Positions 7,878 through 16,416 of a stretch of DNA of 64,000 nucleotides are shown one piece after another. Numbering within the stretch: position 1 is the first letter of the stretch; each line of letters opens with the position of its first letter. The position numbers and the translations under genes are program-made. The stretch lies in the NCBI RefSeq assembly GCF_008298035.1, contig NZ_CP042910.1, positions 7,564,001-7,628,000 of the forward strand, read 5' to 3'. The DNA comes from Gimesia maris (GTDB taxonomy: Bacteria; Planctomycetota; Planctomycetia; Planctomycetales; Planctomycetaceae). Below the pieces are notes generated by a model. It saw only the letters and a list, made by a program, of their open reading frames with translations. It had not been told where the DNA came from and did no database searches.

Positions 7878-8539
7878 CAGATCACCACCTTTTTGTAACG
7901 AGCGAGCGAGCCTTTAATAGAATCCAACATTCTGGATTCATCTTCCGCTCCTGAAAGTGTATAGGAGTAATCTTCGATCGATTCAGAAGTTAAACATCCC
8001 GCTATTTCTCTCGATTGAAGCATGGATGTCACCAGTTTATTGGCTGCAAACTGAATATCTGCGGGAACAGCAGCCCATCCTGCTGTGTAGACCACTTTTA
8101 TATTCCCCATCCCTAAGCCGGGAGAACTTGCTAATTGTCCGCTGAGGCGCGAATAAGGTCGGTGCCACACTTTCCCTATGCGATAGAGAATACCGCTTTT
8201 ACAGACTTCCGTATTGGTGGCATCATCTTTCCGTAACACGAAATCGGTCCCTGCAACTAATGCTGAAGCGGTGGGGAATGCGTCCTCACCTTCTCCATAA
8301 TAACCATTTCGGTCTTCATGAACTGAGGTGATGGATTGGACGGGAGTTTGGTTCAGCTGTAGTACATGATAGCCAGTACCACTGTAGTACTCCGTATAAA
8401 CCTTTTCCTCAATCTCGCGATGCAGATAACCTTTGATCATTGAATCGGCCTGAAGAATGAGCAAGTCGATGACATCATCCAGTGATGAATCACTGATACC
8501 CAGAAGCGTTTTCAGTATAACTTTTGTAGTAAGCGACAT
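7877..8539 (-). CDS. Phage head-tail connector protein (gp6-like)
   Basis: 220 residues. The N-terminal part (LKTLLGISDSSLDDVIDLL, then a helix ending MIKGYLHREI) is the family signature of phage gp6-like head-tail connectors, helical proteins that form the ring below the portal. A variable beta region follows (about residues 50-130), then two helices (IQFAANKLVTSMLQSREIAG) ending in a short tail, also as in the family. It is the first gene of a run in which each start overlaps the previous stop, so the connector, head closure, tail terminator and the 89-residue protein are probably made in fixed ratios. Confidence 0.8.
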   Translation of the reverse strand: MSLTTKVILKTLLGISDSSLDDVIDLLILQADSMIKGYLHREIEEKVYTEYYSGTGYHVLQLNQTPVQSITSVHEDRNGYYGEGEDAFPTASALVAGTDFVLRKDDATNTEVCKSGILYRIGKVWHRPYSRLSGQLASSPGLGMGNIKVVYTAGWAAVPADIQFAANKLVTSMLQSREIAGCLTSESIEDYSYTLSGAEDESRMLDSIKGSLARYKKVVI

Positions 8540-8650
8540 TGGAATTCATAACTCCGAATCATTAATTTACATCACCAATCAGCTCTGACAGATTGTGTTA
8601 TTGGGATCTCTTTCCGTAACCGTAAACTGTCAGAAGTATTTCTTTAATGA

Positions 8651-9163
8651 TTATGCAATTGATGACTGTTGAATTTCATTGACATAACCCGCCCCCTGGA
8701 GAATGTAAAATCCAGCACCCAGTTGCGCATTGGACCCTACGTCTGCCACATTAAATGAAACAAAAGTGAAGCCATTATCTGAATCCAGGTCATTGGACAT
8801 TACTTCAATAGCGATTAATGCCTGATTCTCTGCTCCATCGATAGAATCCGTATCAAAACTGGCTGCCTCCGATTGCTCCACTAGTGTAAACTGACCGGTG
8901 GCATCAATATCGGTAGCACCAACTTTATGTCGAATCCTTCTGAAATTGAGCGGCTTGGATGAACCAGAAGCTGCAGCAGTGTGCTGTTGTGCTGTGATCA
9001 CCGGATCGTCTCCTGCAGTACCAATCGATGCAAGTAAAACAAAGAGGCAACGATCGTAATTCTGAAGATTGACCCTGTCTCCTGTATTCACATCCGCCGA
9101 CAAGTCGACAGGCATGAAAGCAGGAATGATATCATGACTTTCTAAAAATTCTTTGTTGAACAT
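8651..9163 (-). CDS. Phage structural protein next to capsid gene
   Basis: 170 residues, strongly acidic, Ala/Ser/Asp-rich, with NYDRCLFVLLASIGTAGDD near residue 35 and QFTLVEQSEAASFDTDS further on. This layout is common among small proteins encoded just after HK97-type capsid genes in phages of diverse hosts and may be a decoration or fibre-base protein. No enzymatic motif is present. It lies 79 bases after the capsid gene and 112 bases before the connector, in the same direction. The structural role is inferred from position. Confidence 0.6.
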   Translation of the reverse strand: MFNKEFLESHDIIPAFMPVDLSADVNTGDRVNLQNYDRCLFVLLASIGTAGDDPVITAQQHTAAASGSSKPLNFRRIRHKVGATDIDATGQFTLVEQSEAASFDTDSIDGAENQALIAIEVMSNDLDSDNGFTFVSFNVADVGSNAQLGAGFYILQGAGYVNEIQQSSIA

Positions 9164-9241
9164 TATTTGAGTTCCTTATTGATTCTGATTGCATTAAAAA
9201 AGATCTGTAGAGAAAACTTGCTGCTCTCTTCCATTTCAAAA

Positions 9242-10516
9242 TTACGCACGAGTCGCCAGTGTGACAAAACTTGACTGAGTAGCAGTTCCCTTATAGGGAG
9301 TTAAAGGTTGAGTCTCCCATGGCTTTCCATCAATCCGCATGATAAATCGCAGCGCCAGTTGATCTGTTAGAAACTCAACATGCATTGATTCTGCCTGCTC
9401 GATACATCCTTTACTGATGGTGATGTAGTCATCAAGACTGGCCAGAAGAATATCTCCCTCTGTACCCAGTGTTTCGTTGAACTCAGTGGGAATCACAGGA
9501 CGTCCCATCAAAGTCGCATATGAAGCTCCAGAAAGCCCGGCTGGAGGCATATAGACCAACTGTCCGCCGGCAGTCGAAACTCCCAGACTCATCTGATGCA
9601 GTTGAGGTTCCGTATCCTGATTAATAAACCAGGCGGAATTCATCCGTGAAGATGCTTTCAGACGACTCCACATCTGCAAAATATTTTCTGCTAAAATGGT
9701 ATTTGCTGCCTGACCAGATTCTTTCGAAACAGTAACTCTCGCGGAAGATTGCATCACTCCCAGGGGTTTCCCGACGCCATTCCCATTGAAAATGGAATCA
9801 CCTAACATAAATTCCATTTCCTCGGTCACTTTTTTGTTTACATAAGACTCAAGAGCCATTCCATTATCGTTAATCAGCTCCTCTGTCAGATAAACCAAGA
9901 CCGCTAACTTATTCAGCTTCAGGGTCGTTTCCCCCAGTTTCGGTGATGAACCTGTTAACGGGTCGCCTTCGCCAACCCAATAAGCACGTAGTCCGCCTGA
10001 ACGAGAGCCGTCCATTCGGCTTGTTTCTGAGTCTGTAGGAAACGTCATATTATTCCCAGCTACTCGATAATGGTCTGTGCGGCTGAAAATATCGTTGGCA
10101 TAGATTCGTGTCAAAATTTCCTGATGAAACTCCGGTAAAACAGCGATACCACCATCAGCGCCTACGATTTCAGACATTCCCTGAATTGATTTGCACAATC
10201 CCCAGGATTTCTTAGTCTTGGCAATCACTTCGCTTCGGTCTTTGAATCCGCAGCGGATAAATTCTCCAAACGATTGAAATTCTGAAAATGGTTTATAGCC
10301 ACTGGGAAATACTCGTCCCCGCTGCCCTGAGTACGTTTTTTTATATGCCTGATTGTCGGTTTGACTATTTTCCGATTCCCAATACCCTGCCAGTCTTCCT
10401 TGATCATCACGATGAATGCCGCTCATATCAGGCACGTTCAACTGATCGACGCTTTTAGTAAGATTTTCAATATTAGATGAGAGAGACTTTACTTTTTCCT
10501 CGAGTGTTTCAGACAT
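9242..10516 (-). CDS. HK97-family major capsid protein
   Basis: 424 residues from the ATG at 10516 (MSETLEEKVKSLSSNIENL), which has AAGGA seven bases upstream. The first ~35 residues are a coiled coil like the delta/scaffold domain removed by the prohead protease. The HK97 fold signature follows: GGIAVLPEFHQEILTRIY, then EETTLKLNKLAV-type beta segment with LTEELINDNG, then VNKKVTEEMEFMLGDSIFNG and a C-terminal stretch GRPVIPTEFNETLGTEGDILLAS. It builds the icosahedral head. Composition is close to the surrounding chromosome, unlike the GC-rich tail end of this module. Confidence 0.93.
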   Translation of the reverse strand: MSETLEEKVKSLSSNIENLTKSVDQLNVPDMSGIHRDDQGRLAGYWESENSQTDNQAYKKTYSGQRGRVFPSGYKPFSEFQSFGEFIRCGFKDRSEVIAKTKKSWGLCKSIQGMSEIVGADGGIAVLPEFHQEILTRIYANDIFSRTDHYRVAGNNMTFPTDSETSRMDGSRSGGLRAYWVGEGDPLTGSSPKLGETTLKLNKLAVLVYLTEELINDNGMALESYVNKKVTEEMEFMLGDSIFNGNGVGKPLGVMQSSARVTVSKESGQAANTILAENILQMWSRLKASSRMNSAWFINQDTEPQLHQMSLGVSTAGGQLVYMPPAGLSGASYATLMGRPVIPTEFNETLGTEGDILLASLDDYITISKGCIEQAESMHVEFLTDQLALRFIMRIDGKPWETQPLTPYKGTATQSSFVTLATRA

Positions 10517-10607
10517 AAAATGTCCTTTCTGCGAATATGATTCTTTAATCACGTGTTTTACAACGGTTCATAGAACCGACTTCCAATTGATATCCTTTAC
10601 AACCACT

Positions 10608-12074
10608 TCAGAATTGAGGTAGCAAATTAGATACTTTCTGCTGTAACTCGCTTACAACGCGCGTAAGCTCTTCGACAGTATTCAACATCCGATTCTCATC
10701 GCTGTGCAGATTCTGTTGAAGCCACAGGTTCGTTTGTTTTAATACGTCTGCGATTTGTTGACATTGGTGGTCCGAAAACTCCTGGACCTGTGAAGCTGTT
10801 TCAGAATTTATTTTTGATCCGGTGCGTTTCAATCGATAATCAATCTCACTCACCTTCGTAGATTTGACCAATTGAAATAATAGATTTGATTTAGCACACT
10901 TATCCCACTCCTCAAAATCTTTACTATGCTGTTTTAGCTGGGAATAGTTATCTTCATAAGTCTCTTCCAATTCTTTCAGTTCACTCTCTAATGTCAGGAG
11001 CAGCTTTTCCAGAAAGGACTTAATGGTTTCATTTTCGAGCACTGCTGAAGTTGTTCTTAGATGATTTTTCAATTCGAAGAAACAACTGGAAATCGATTTT
11101 AATATCTGAGCACCTAGAGGAATGGAGATTTCCAGGTTGTAATTACTCTCTGTGTTTGAATCTGATACCTGTCGTGATTGATCACTACGATTCGCACATG
11201 AACCGGTACCAAGTACTCTGGTATTGTCAAACATTTTGGGCAGGATTGATGGATTGCCTACAGACTCATTTTTTCGAGCTTGTCTTTCGTCATTTTCATA
11301 CTCTCTCTCTCCTGATTGATCAGTACCCTTGAACGTCCAACCAGAGATTTGATGCCTTTTCTGGGGAAGTACCGTTCGCAGTGATTTTAACAGAGGCTCT
11401 ACTATTTTGTGTCCTTCAATCGTTCCGCGGTCGAGGGTTCTTGCGATGGCATCTGGATTAACCCCTAATGCGCCCCAGGACCATTCAATCAATTCCCATT
11501 GCTCTAATACAATTCCGATTCCAGAATCTGCTGTTTTCCTAGTGGATGTTTTAATTGGCAAAGCACGTACTGAAGTTGCTCTGACTAACCCTTCAGTAAT
11601 CAGGTGAAATATCTGCAGCGACTCCATTGATTTGGCAGTGAAGTAAGATGTCGCAGAAATTTTTTCATTATCGACTTCGATCGCCAGACGACCATCAGGG
11701 TGCTGGCATTTTGCGATGGGACGAGTAATTTCACCTAAACCATGTTCCCAAAGGACTACTGGATTTTTTCGGAAATTCTCAAGCTGGACCCCGGCAGGTT
11801 TAATAACATCACCCTCACGGTCCTCTCGAGGTGTGTTGATGACAGCTCGAGCAGACATCAGCCTCTCATCGATCATAGGCTGTGTCTGACAAGCCAACGA
11901 GAGTTCTGAAGTTTTACCAGCAATTTTGCAGAAAGAGCCAAAATCCTGCTGCCGATGTTTGAGAATAGACTCTAAAGAATTTGAAGTCTGATTTGTGTTC
12001 ACTGTTTGCCCCGTTGAGAAACATATAATGTTTGCGACAGGACAGTGTTTTAAGATTCGGCACTCACGGGTCAA
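10608..12074 (-). CDS. HK97-type prohead protease with C-terminal coiled-coil (scaffold-like) region
   Basis: Up to 488 residues. The region from about residue 70 to 235 is a U35/S78 prohead protease: SARAVINTPREDREGDVI, catalytic His in VVLWEHG, catalytic Ser in VRATSVRALP, and EQWELIEWSWGALGVNPDA. It cleaves the capsid protein scaffold. Residues 290-488 are a Glu/Leu-rich coiled coil ending VSELQQKVSNLLPQF, scaffold-like. The N-terminus is uncertain: the protease domain could begin at the Met near 11876 (MIDERLMSARA), or a GTG near 12000. At 11299, out of frame, there is a good ribosome site (AGGAG) and an ATG opening only 13 codons, just where protease meets coiled coil, next to an A6 run; this suggests two former genes joined by a frameshift. 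Confidence 0.85.
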   Translation of the reverse strand: MTRECRILKHCPVANIICFSTGQTVNTNQTSNSLESILKHRQQDFGSFCKIAGKTSELSLACQTQPMIDERLMSARAVINTPREDREGDVIKPAGVQLENFRKNPVVLWEHGLGEITRPIAKCQHPDGRLAIEVDNEKISATSYFTAKSMESLQIFHLITEGLVRATSVRALPIKTSTRKTADSGIGIVLEQWELIEWSWGALGVNPDAIARTLDRGTIEGHKIVEPLLKSLRTVLPQKRHQISGWTFKGTDQSGEREYENDERQARKNESVGNPSILPKMFDNTRVLGTGSCANRSDQSRQVSDSNTESNYNLEISIPLGAQILKSISSCFFELKNHLRTTSAVLENETIKSFLEKLLLTLESELKELEETYEDNYSQLKQHSKDFEEWDKCAKSNLLFQLVKSTKVSEIDYRLKRTGSKINSETASQVQEFSDHQCQQIADVLKQTNLWLQQNLHSDENRMLNTVEELTRVVSELQQKVSNLLPQF

Positions 12075-12342
12075 GACACGAAAAAAACAATTTTGTTTTT
12101 TCGATGCACGAAGCGCTACTCAATATTCAGTAATCAAATTGAGCGTTGGTGCTTCCCGTTTTTTCTTGTGATTTCGTAGAGCCTGATTTCTGCTCTACGG
12201 GAATGATGGTGATTGATCTGATCGAGAACAAACCATTCTATGACACAGAAAACTCTGTTAAAATCCGATGCAGACTTTCATCTAGAGATCTAAAGCACGA
12301 ATAACTGAGTGAATCATTTTTCAATAAAATATATTCACGAAC
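12075..12342. other. Intergenic region between YkgJ-like gene and protease
   Basis: 268 bases without a gene. A perfect eight-pair inverted repeat CGTAGAGC / GCTCTACG with a nine-base spacer lies at 12175-12199. Neither strand has a T-run after it, so it is not a standard terminator. The right arm partly overlaps a second pairing (TTCCCGT at 12153 with ACGGGAA at 12197). It may mark the boundary between cargo and phage genes. Confidence 0.4.
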
Positions 12343-13224
12343 TCATGCTGCATTAGATAGCGATTCGGAATCATCAGGTGATTGATCCTGACTTGAGTTG
12401 CCGACTTGACCAGAAGAAATGCGGTTTGCATAGATAATATTAATAAACTCTGGGAAAGAGTTCCACGGACCAGGATTCTGGTTCCATATAACCGCGATTT
12501 TCTTAAAAAAAGTCATTTCATATTTTGCAACAACCAGGCTCTGAATCGTTTCGTTTGGATCTAAATCGGCAGGAGTCCATTGTCGTGGACAGAGGTCGTA
12601 TGCCGGTTCACCGTTCCTGCCATTTGTGGGAATCTCATATAAAATGGCCAGTTCACTGTCATCATTCAATTTTGCAGGAAAACTGCGGCAGGTATGAGGA
12701 CGTGAATGATAGATACTGCATCGACCTAAACCTTTAGGATGGTCGTCATCAGGCAGACACTCCATGAGAAAACGACACTTCGTAGTTCCCGGAAATGAAA
12801 CACTTGGAATATGCTTCAGGCAAATGACAAATGGTACATCTGGAGCATCTTCAAAAAAGAAATGGGGGGCTAAATTTCGAGAAATCAGTCCCTCAGAGTC
12901 CTCCCATCGACAAGCAAAGTCCCAAAAGTTCTTATTTTGATATTGTGTAAATTGATGAATATCTGCACCAGAGATTGGAACTGCAAAAGAGCGACAACAT
13001 CCGGAATGGCAGGAATCACAAATACCCATTTGACTTCTTATTCTGACAGAACTCCGTGAGATAATGAGAAATGGTTTGAATCTATCACCCAGGACACGTT
13101 TCACATCGGGATCACTCAATCTCGAATCAAACCACACGACCCTGCCTGACTTATCGTCACAACCGGCAAAGTCGCTTGAACCCATTCCAGAATTCAGGAA
13201 ATACATCTGCCAGGACCGATACAT
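12343..13224 (-). CDS. YkgJ-family cysteine-cluster protein
   Basis: Up to 293 residues. The pattern CDSCHSGCC near residue 70, a further Cys in the middle, and CSIYHSRPHTCRSFP near residue 185 match the YkgJ/Fe-Zn chelating family (once called flagellin N-methylase), thought to bind an Fe-S cluster or zinc. The start is uncertain; several Met codons lie in the first 15 residues. It follows the aminotransferase on the same strand by about 20 bases, probably one transcript. This is a cellular-type gene lying between phage portal and protease. Substrate unknown. Confidence 0.75.
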   Translation of the reverse strand: MYRSWQMYFLNSGMGSSDFAGCDDKSGRVVWFDSRLSDPDVKRVLGDRFKPFLIISRSSVRIRSQMGICDSCHSGCCRSFAVPISGADIHQFTQYQNKNFWDFACRWEDSEGLISRNLAPHFFFEDAPDVPFVICLKHIPSVSFPGTTKCRFLMECLPDDDHPKGLGRCSIYHSRPHTCRSFPAKLNDDSELAILYEIPTNGRNGEPAYDLCPRQWTPADLDPNETIQSLVVAKYEMTFFKKIAVIWNQNPGPWNSFPEFINIIYANRISSGQVGNSSQDQSPDDSESLSNAA

Positions 13225-13245
13225 TCCCAGTAATCGTAACTCATT

Positions 13246-14547
13246 CTATATGAATGACTTGACCGCGTTTGACAGTCTCTTCATACCTTCCTGGATTCCC
13301 TGAGAGTTCTGCACACCAAATGTAAGTCGCATGTGATTTTTTTGTATCGCAGGTTGCTCATTACAGCCTAGACCATGGTCATATGCATAGAATAGCTCAC
13401 CTGGTACATACATAACCTTATCTTCATGGATCGCTTTTTGAAAAAGCGTACTTTTAAACCCTGTTTCAATCGAGTCAGGTAAAGTCATCCAGACATACAG
13501 TCCACCTCCTGGATGAATCCAATGAATATTCTTCAGTTTTGAGAAATATGTCTCAGCAGCATCCAGCATACAATCTCGTTTTTCTCGATATACTGACCTC
13601 AAATATTCCACGTGGTCATAATATAAATTTTCCCGAAGTGCATTTGCCAGGATATGCTGACTTAAGTTAGTAGAGCCAAAATCATCATTTCCTTTTTTAT
13701 CTGAAATTGCCTCACAGACCGATTTCGATGCTACTCCAAATCCTACTCTCAATCCAGGAGCAAAGCTCTTTGAGAACGTTTGAGTAAGTATGACAGTTTC
13801 ACCCGTCTGGTCGAAACTCCTGATACTTGGTAGAACCGGACCATCATAACAAAGTTCTCGATATGCCAGATCTTCTAAAATATGAATGCGATGTTGTTTC
13901 GACCATTTCTGAGCAATTTCCACGACCTTCTTTCTTCGATCAATCGAAAGTGATACCCCTGATGGATTCTCATAATCGCTGACCAGATAGATCATTTTCA
14001 CTCTGTTTAACTGGCTTTGAGCTTCCAGCCTTTCCAGTGTGGTATCCAGAGAATCCATCTTCATCCCGGATTCATCTGTATCAACAGAAATGATTCGTGC
14101 TCCTAATCCCTGTAAAACCCCTAAAAAAACGAAATATGTCGGAGCTGCAACCAGGCAAATATCACCTGGATCAAGCAACACTTCGCCTAGCAATGACAAG
14201 TATTGCTGTGAACCGGTCGTGACTATGATATTGTCTACAGTCATCCTCAATTCTTCCGCTGACTTCTGTTCCAGATGGGACAAATGAGCCAGGAGCAATT
14301 TTCTAAATGATAATGAGCCTGCAGTTGTTCCGTATTGAAGCGCTTCCCTGGCTGAACCGGGATCAGAAAATAGAGACTGAAATGCACTCTGAGTGATCGA
14401 GACAGGCAAACTGTTCTGATCGACTAACCCAGCTGCCAGAGAAAGAACTCCCGGATTTTCCACTCCCTGTTGCATCAGATAACTGATCGGTAAATCATGG
14501 CTCCAGGTTCTTTTCCTGCTAAACTGAATATCATTTGAGTCAGTCAT
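13246..14547 (-). CDS. PLP-dependent aminotransferase, class I/II (MocR/2-aminoadipate type)
   Basis: 433 residues. Fold-type I features are clear: VLSLAAGLVDQNSLP near the start, LQYGTTAGSLSFRKLL, TTGSQQYLSLLGEVLLDPGD, the DYENPSG motif, DLAYRELCYDG, and the PLP lysine K260 in TFSKSFAPGLRVGF. There is no N-terminal GntR DNA-binding domain, so it is a stand-alone enzyme close to 2-aminoadipate or aromatic aminotransferases that move an amino group to 2-oxoglutarate. Substrate cannot be fixed from sequence. It diverges from the symporter gene across 248 bases and is followed by the YkgJ gene. Cellular metabolism gene in a phage module. Confidence 0.88.
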   Translation of the reverse strand: MTDSNDIQFSRKRTWSHDLPISYLMQQGVENPGVLSLAAGLVDQNSLPVSITQSAFQSLFSDPGSAREALQYGTTAGSLSFRKLLLAHLSHLEQKSAEELRMTVDNIIVTTGSQQYLSLLGEVLLDPGDICLVAAPTYFVFLGVLQGLGARIISVDTDESGMKMDSLDTTLERLEAQSQLNRVKMIYLVSDYENPSGVSLSIDRRKKVVEIAQKWSKQHRIHILEDLAYRELCYDGPVLPSIRSFDQTGETVILTQTFSKSFAPGLRVGFGVASKSVCEAISDKKGNDDFGSTNLSQHILANALRENLYYDHVEYLRSVYREKRDCMLDAAETYFSKLKNIHWIHPGGGLYVWMTLPDSIETGFKSTLFQKAIHEDKVMYVPGELFYAYDHGLGCNEQPAIQKNHMRLTFGVQNSQGIQEGMKRLSNAVKSFI

Positions 14548-14795
14548 ATTATTGTTCGTCTTGTAGTACTGGAGGATACGAAGTCCGGCTAAAACTCAAT
14601 AACCGAATGAGCTCATACCTGATTAGCATAATTGAGGAGAAGGTGATTTACTACGAACTTCAATCAATCAGAATTGAAATCAGAAGACCCAATCAGCATA
14701 CTGGATAAAAAATTCATAATAATGTTTCTTGAAGTCAAATAAATATCGACAGATGCAGCTCCTGATTCTCTATCCACTCAGAAGGAAACAGACTT

Positions 14796-16406
14796 TTGAA
14801 ACCACTTTATTTCATATTGCCCCTGTTGGTATTTTGTTTGTTTGAGAGTCCTCTCTCTGCGGCTGAAACGTCCCCGGAACCTCTTACCTTGAATGCGGGA
14901 CTACATCCCCTCGACTGGGTGATCATAGCCATCTATGCAATCTCAACGATCTTTTTGGGATGGTACTTCAGTCGAGGACAGGAAGATACGTCAGAATATT
15001 TTGTTGGTAGCGGGCAGATGAATCCCATATTAATTGGTGTCTCATTATTTGCCACTTTGCTCAGCACAATCACTTATCTCTCAACTCCTGGTGAGATCCT
15101 GGGAAAAGGGCCGGTATATCTGATTAAAGATCTCGCGATGCCTTTCATTTTTCTCATCGTAGGTTTTGTAATGATTCCAGTCTATATGAGACAGCGAGTC
15201 ACCAGTGCCTATGAACTGCTTGAAGAAAAACTGGGGTTGGGAATTCGACTGCTCGGTGCAATTATGTTTGTCAGTTTGCGACTGATCTGGATGTCGTTGC
15301 TGGTTTATCTGACAGCGAAAGCGATTACCACCATGCTCAATGTTGGTGAAGAATGGATCCCGTATATCGTTTTGGGGACCGGTCTGGTTGCAATCATTTA
15401 TACTTCACTGGGTGGATTGCGCGCAGTCGTGATAACGGATTTAATTCAGACGATTCTATTGTTTGGAGGCGCATTACTGGTCATTGCGACAATTACATAT
15501 CATCTGGGTGGTTTCAGCTGGTTTCCAACTCAATGGGATCAACACTGGGACACTCAGCCGTTTTTCAGCTTCGATCCAGCGACGCGCGTGACATACGTGG
15601 GAACGTTTCTTTCGATAATGGTCTGGTATGTCGCGACTGCATGTGGCGACCAGGTTTCTGTACAACGTTTTATGTCTACCAAAGATGCGAGTGCTGCCAG
15701 AAAATCTCTGGCAGTTCAGTTAAGCGTTTCTGTTATAGTCTCATTAACCTTAGCAATGGTTGGCTTTGCTTTACTGGGTTACTTCAAAGAATTTCCAAAT
15801 GAAATTCCCGCAGGAATCGATCTTAAAAAAGATGCTGACAAATTTTTCCCGCACTATATTGCCTATCATCTTCCGGTCGGCATATCTGGATGCGTGGTCT
15901 CAGCCATGTTTGCCGCCGCCATGTCCAGTATTGATTCCGGAGTAAACTCTATTACAGCAGTTGTTATGACAGACTTCCTGGATCGGTTTGACAAATCCCC
16001 ACGGACAGAAAAGGGACACGTTTTCACTGCACGCCTGCTGGCATTTGGAATTGGTACTATCGTAGTTTTATCCAGCTCAGTGATGGGAAGTATCCCGGGA
16101 AATATAACAGCAGTCACGAACAAAACAGCGAATCTATTGACGACACCAATCTTTTGCCTGTTTTTCTTTGCATTATTCATCCCCTATTCCAGACCAGCAG
16201 GAGTCATCGTTGGTGCGATTCTGGGGACAACCACCGCAGTGTTGATTGCATTCTCCGGTCCAATCTTCATGGGACCGAACGAACCTGACCCCATCAGTTT
16301 TCAATGGATTGCTCCAGCAGCTGTCACAGTCAATATTGCCAGCGGGTGTCTGGTCAGTTATCTGATTGCCAGTTTTCAACACAGGAAGAAACTCGCCAGT
16401 AATTAA
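14796..16406 (+). CDS. Sodium:solute symporter (SSS family)
   Basis: 536 residues. A signal-peptide-like N-terminus (to about residue 23) is followed by some 13 membrane segments. The family pattern is seen in SRGQEDTSEYFVGSGQMNP, LFATLLSTITYLSTPGEI, QDVSVQRFMSTKDASAARKS-type loop (here GDQVSVQRFM) and FAAAMSSIDSGVNSITAV, which provides the conserved Na+ site residues. SSS proteins import sugars, amino acids, sialic acid or small acids with Na+. Substrate unknown. It is the only plus-strand gene in the phage module, ends 11 bases from the convergent portal gene stop, and diverges from the aminotransferase, with which it may form a scavenging unit. Confidence 0.9.
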   Translation: MKPLYFILPLLVFCLFESPLSAAETSPEPLTLNAGLHPLDWVIIAIYAISTIFLGWYFSRGQEDTSEYFVGSGQMNPILIGVSLFATLLSTITYLSTPGEILGKGPVYLIKDLAMPFIFLIVGFVMIPVYMRQRVTSAYELLEEKLGLGIRLLGAIMFVSLRLIWMSLLVYLTAKAITTMLNVGEEWIPYIVLGTGLVAIIYTSLGGLRAVVITDLIQTILLFGGALLVIATITYHLGGFSWFPTQWDQHWDTQPFFSFDPATRVTYVGTFLSIMVWYVATACGDQVSVQRFMSTKDASAARKSLAVQLSVSVIVSLTLAMVGFALLGYFKEFPNEIPAGIDLKKDADKFFPHYIAYHLPVGISGCVVSAMFAAAMSSIDSGVNSITAVVMTDFLDRFDKSPRTEKGHVFTARLLAFGIGTIVVLSSSVMGSIPGNITAVTNKTANLLTTPIFCLFFFALFIPYSRPAGVIVGAILGTTTAVLIAFSGPIFMGPNEPDPISFQWIAPAAVTVNIASGCLVSYLIASFQHRKKLASN

Positions 16407-16416
16407 CTTGACTCTT

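Noticed and set aside
12153-12203. Hairpin between YkgJ and protease as a terminator
   Set aside because: No T-run on either strand; kept only as a note in the intergenic entry.
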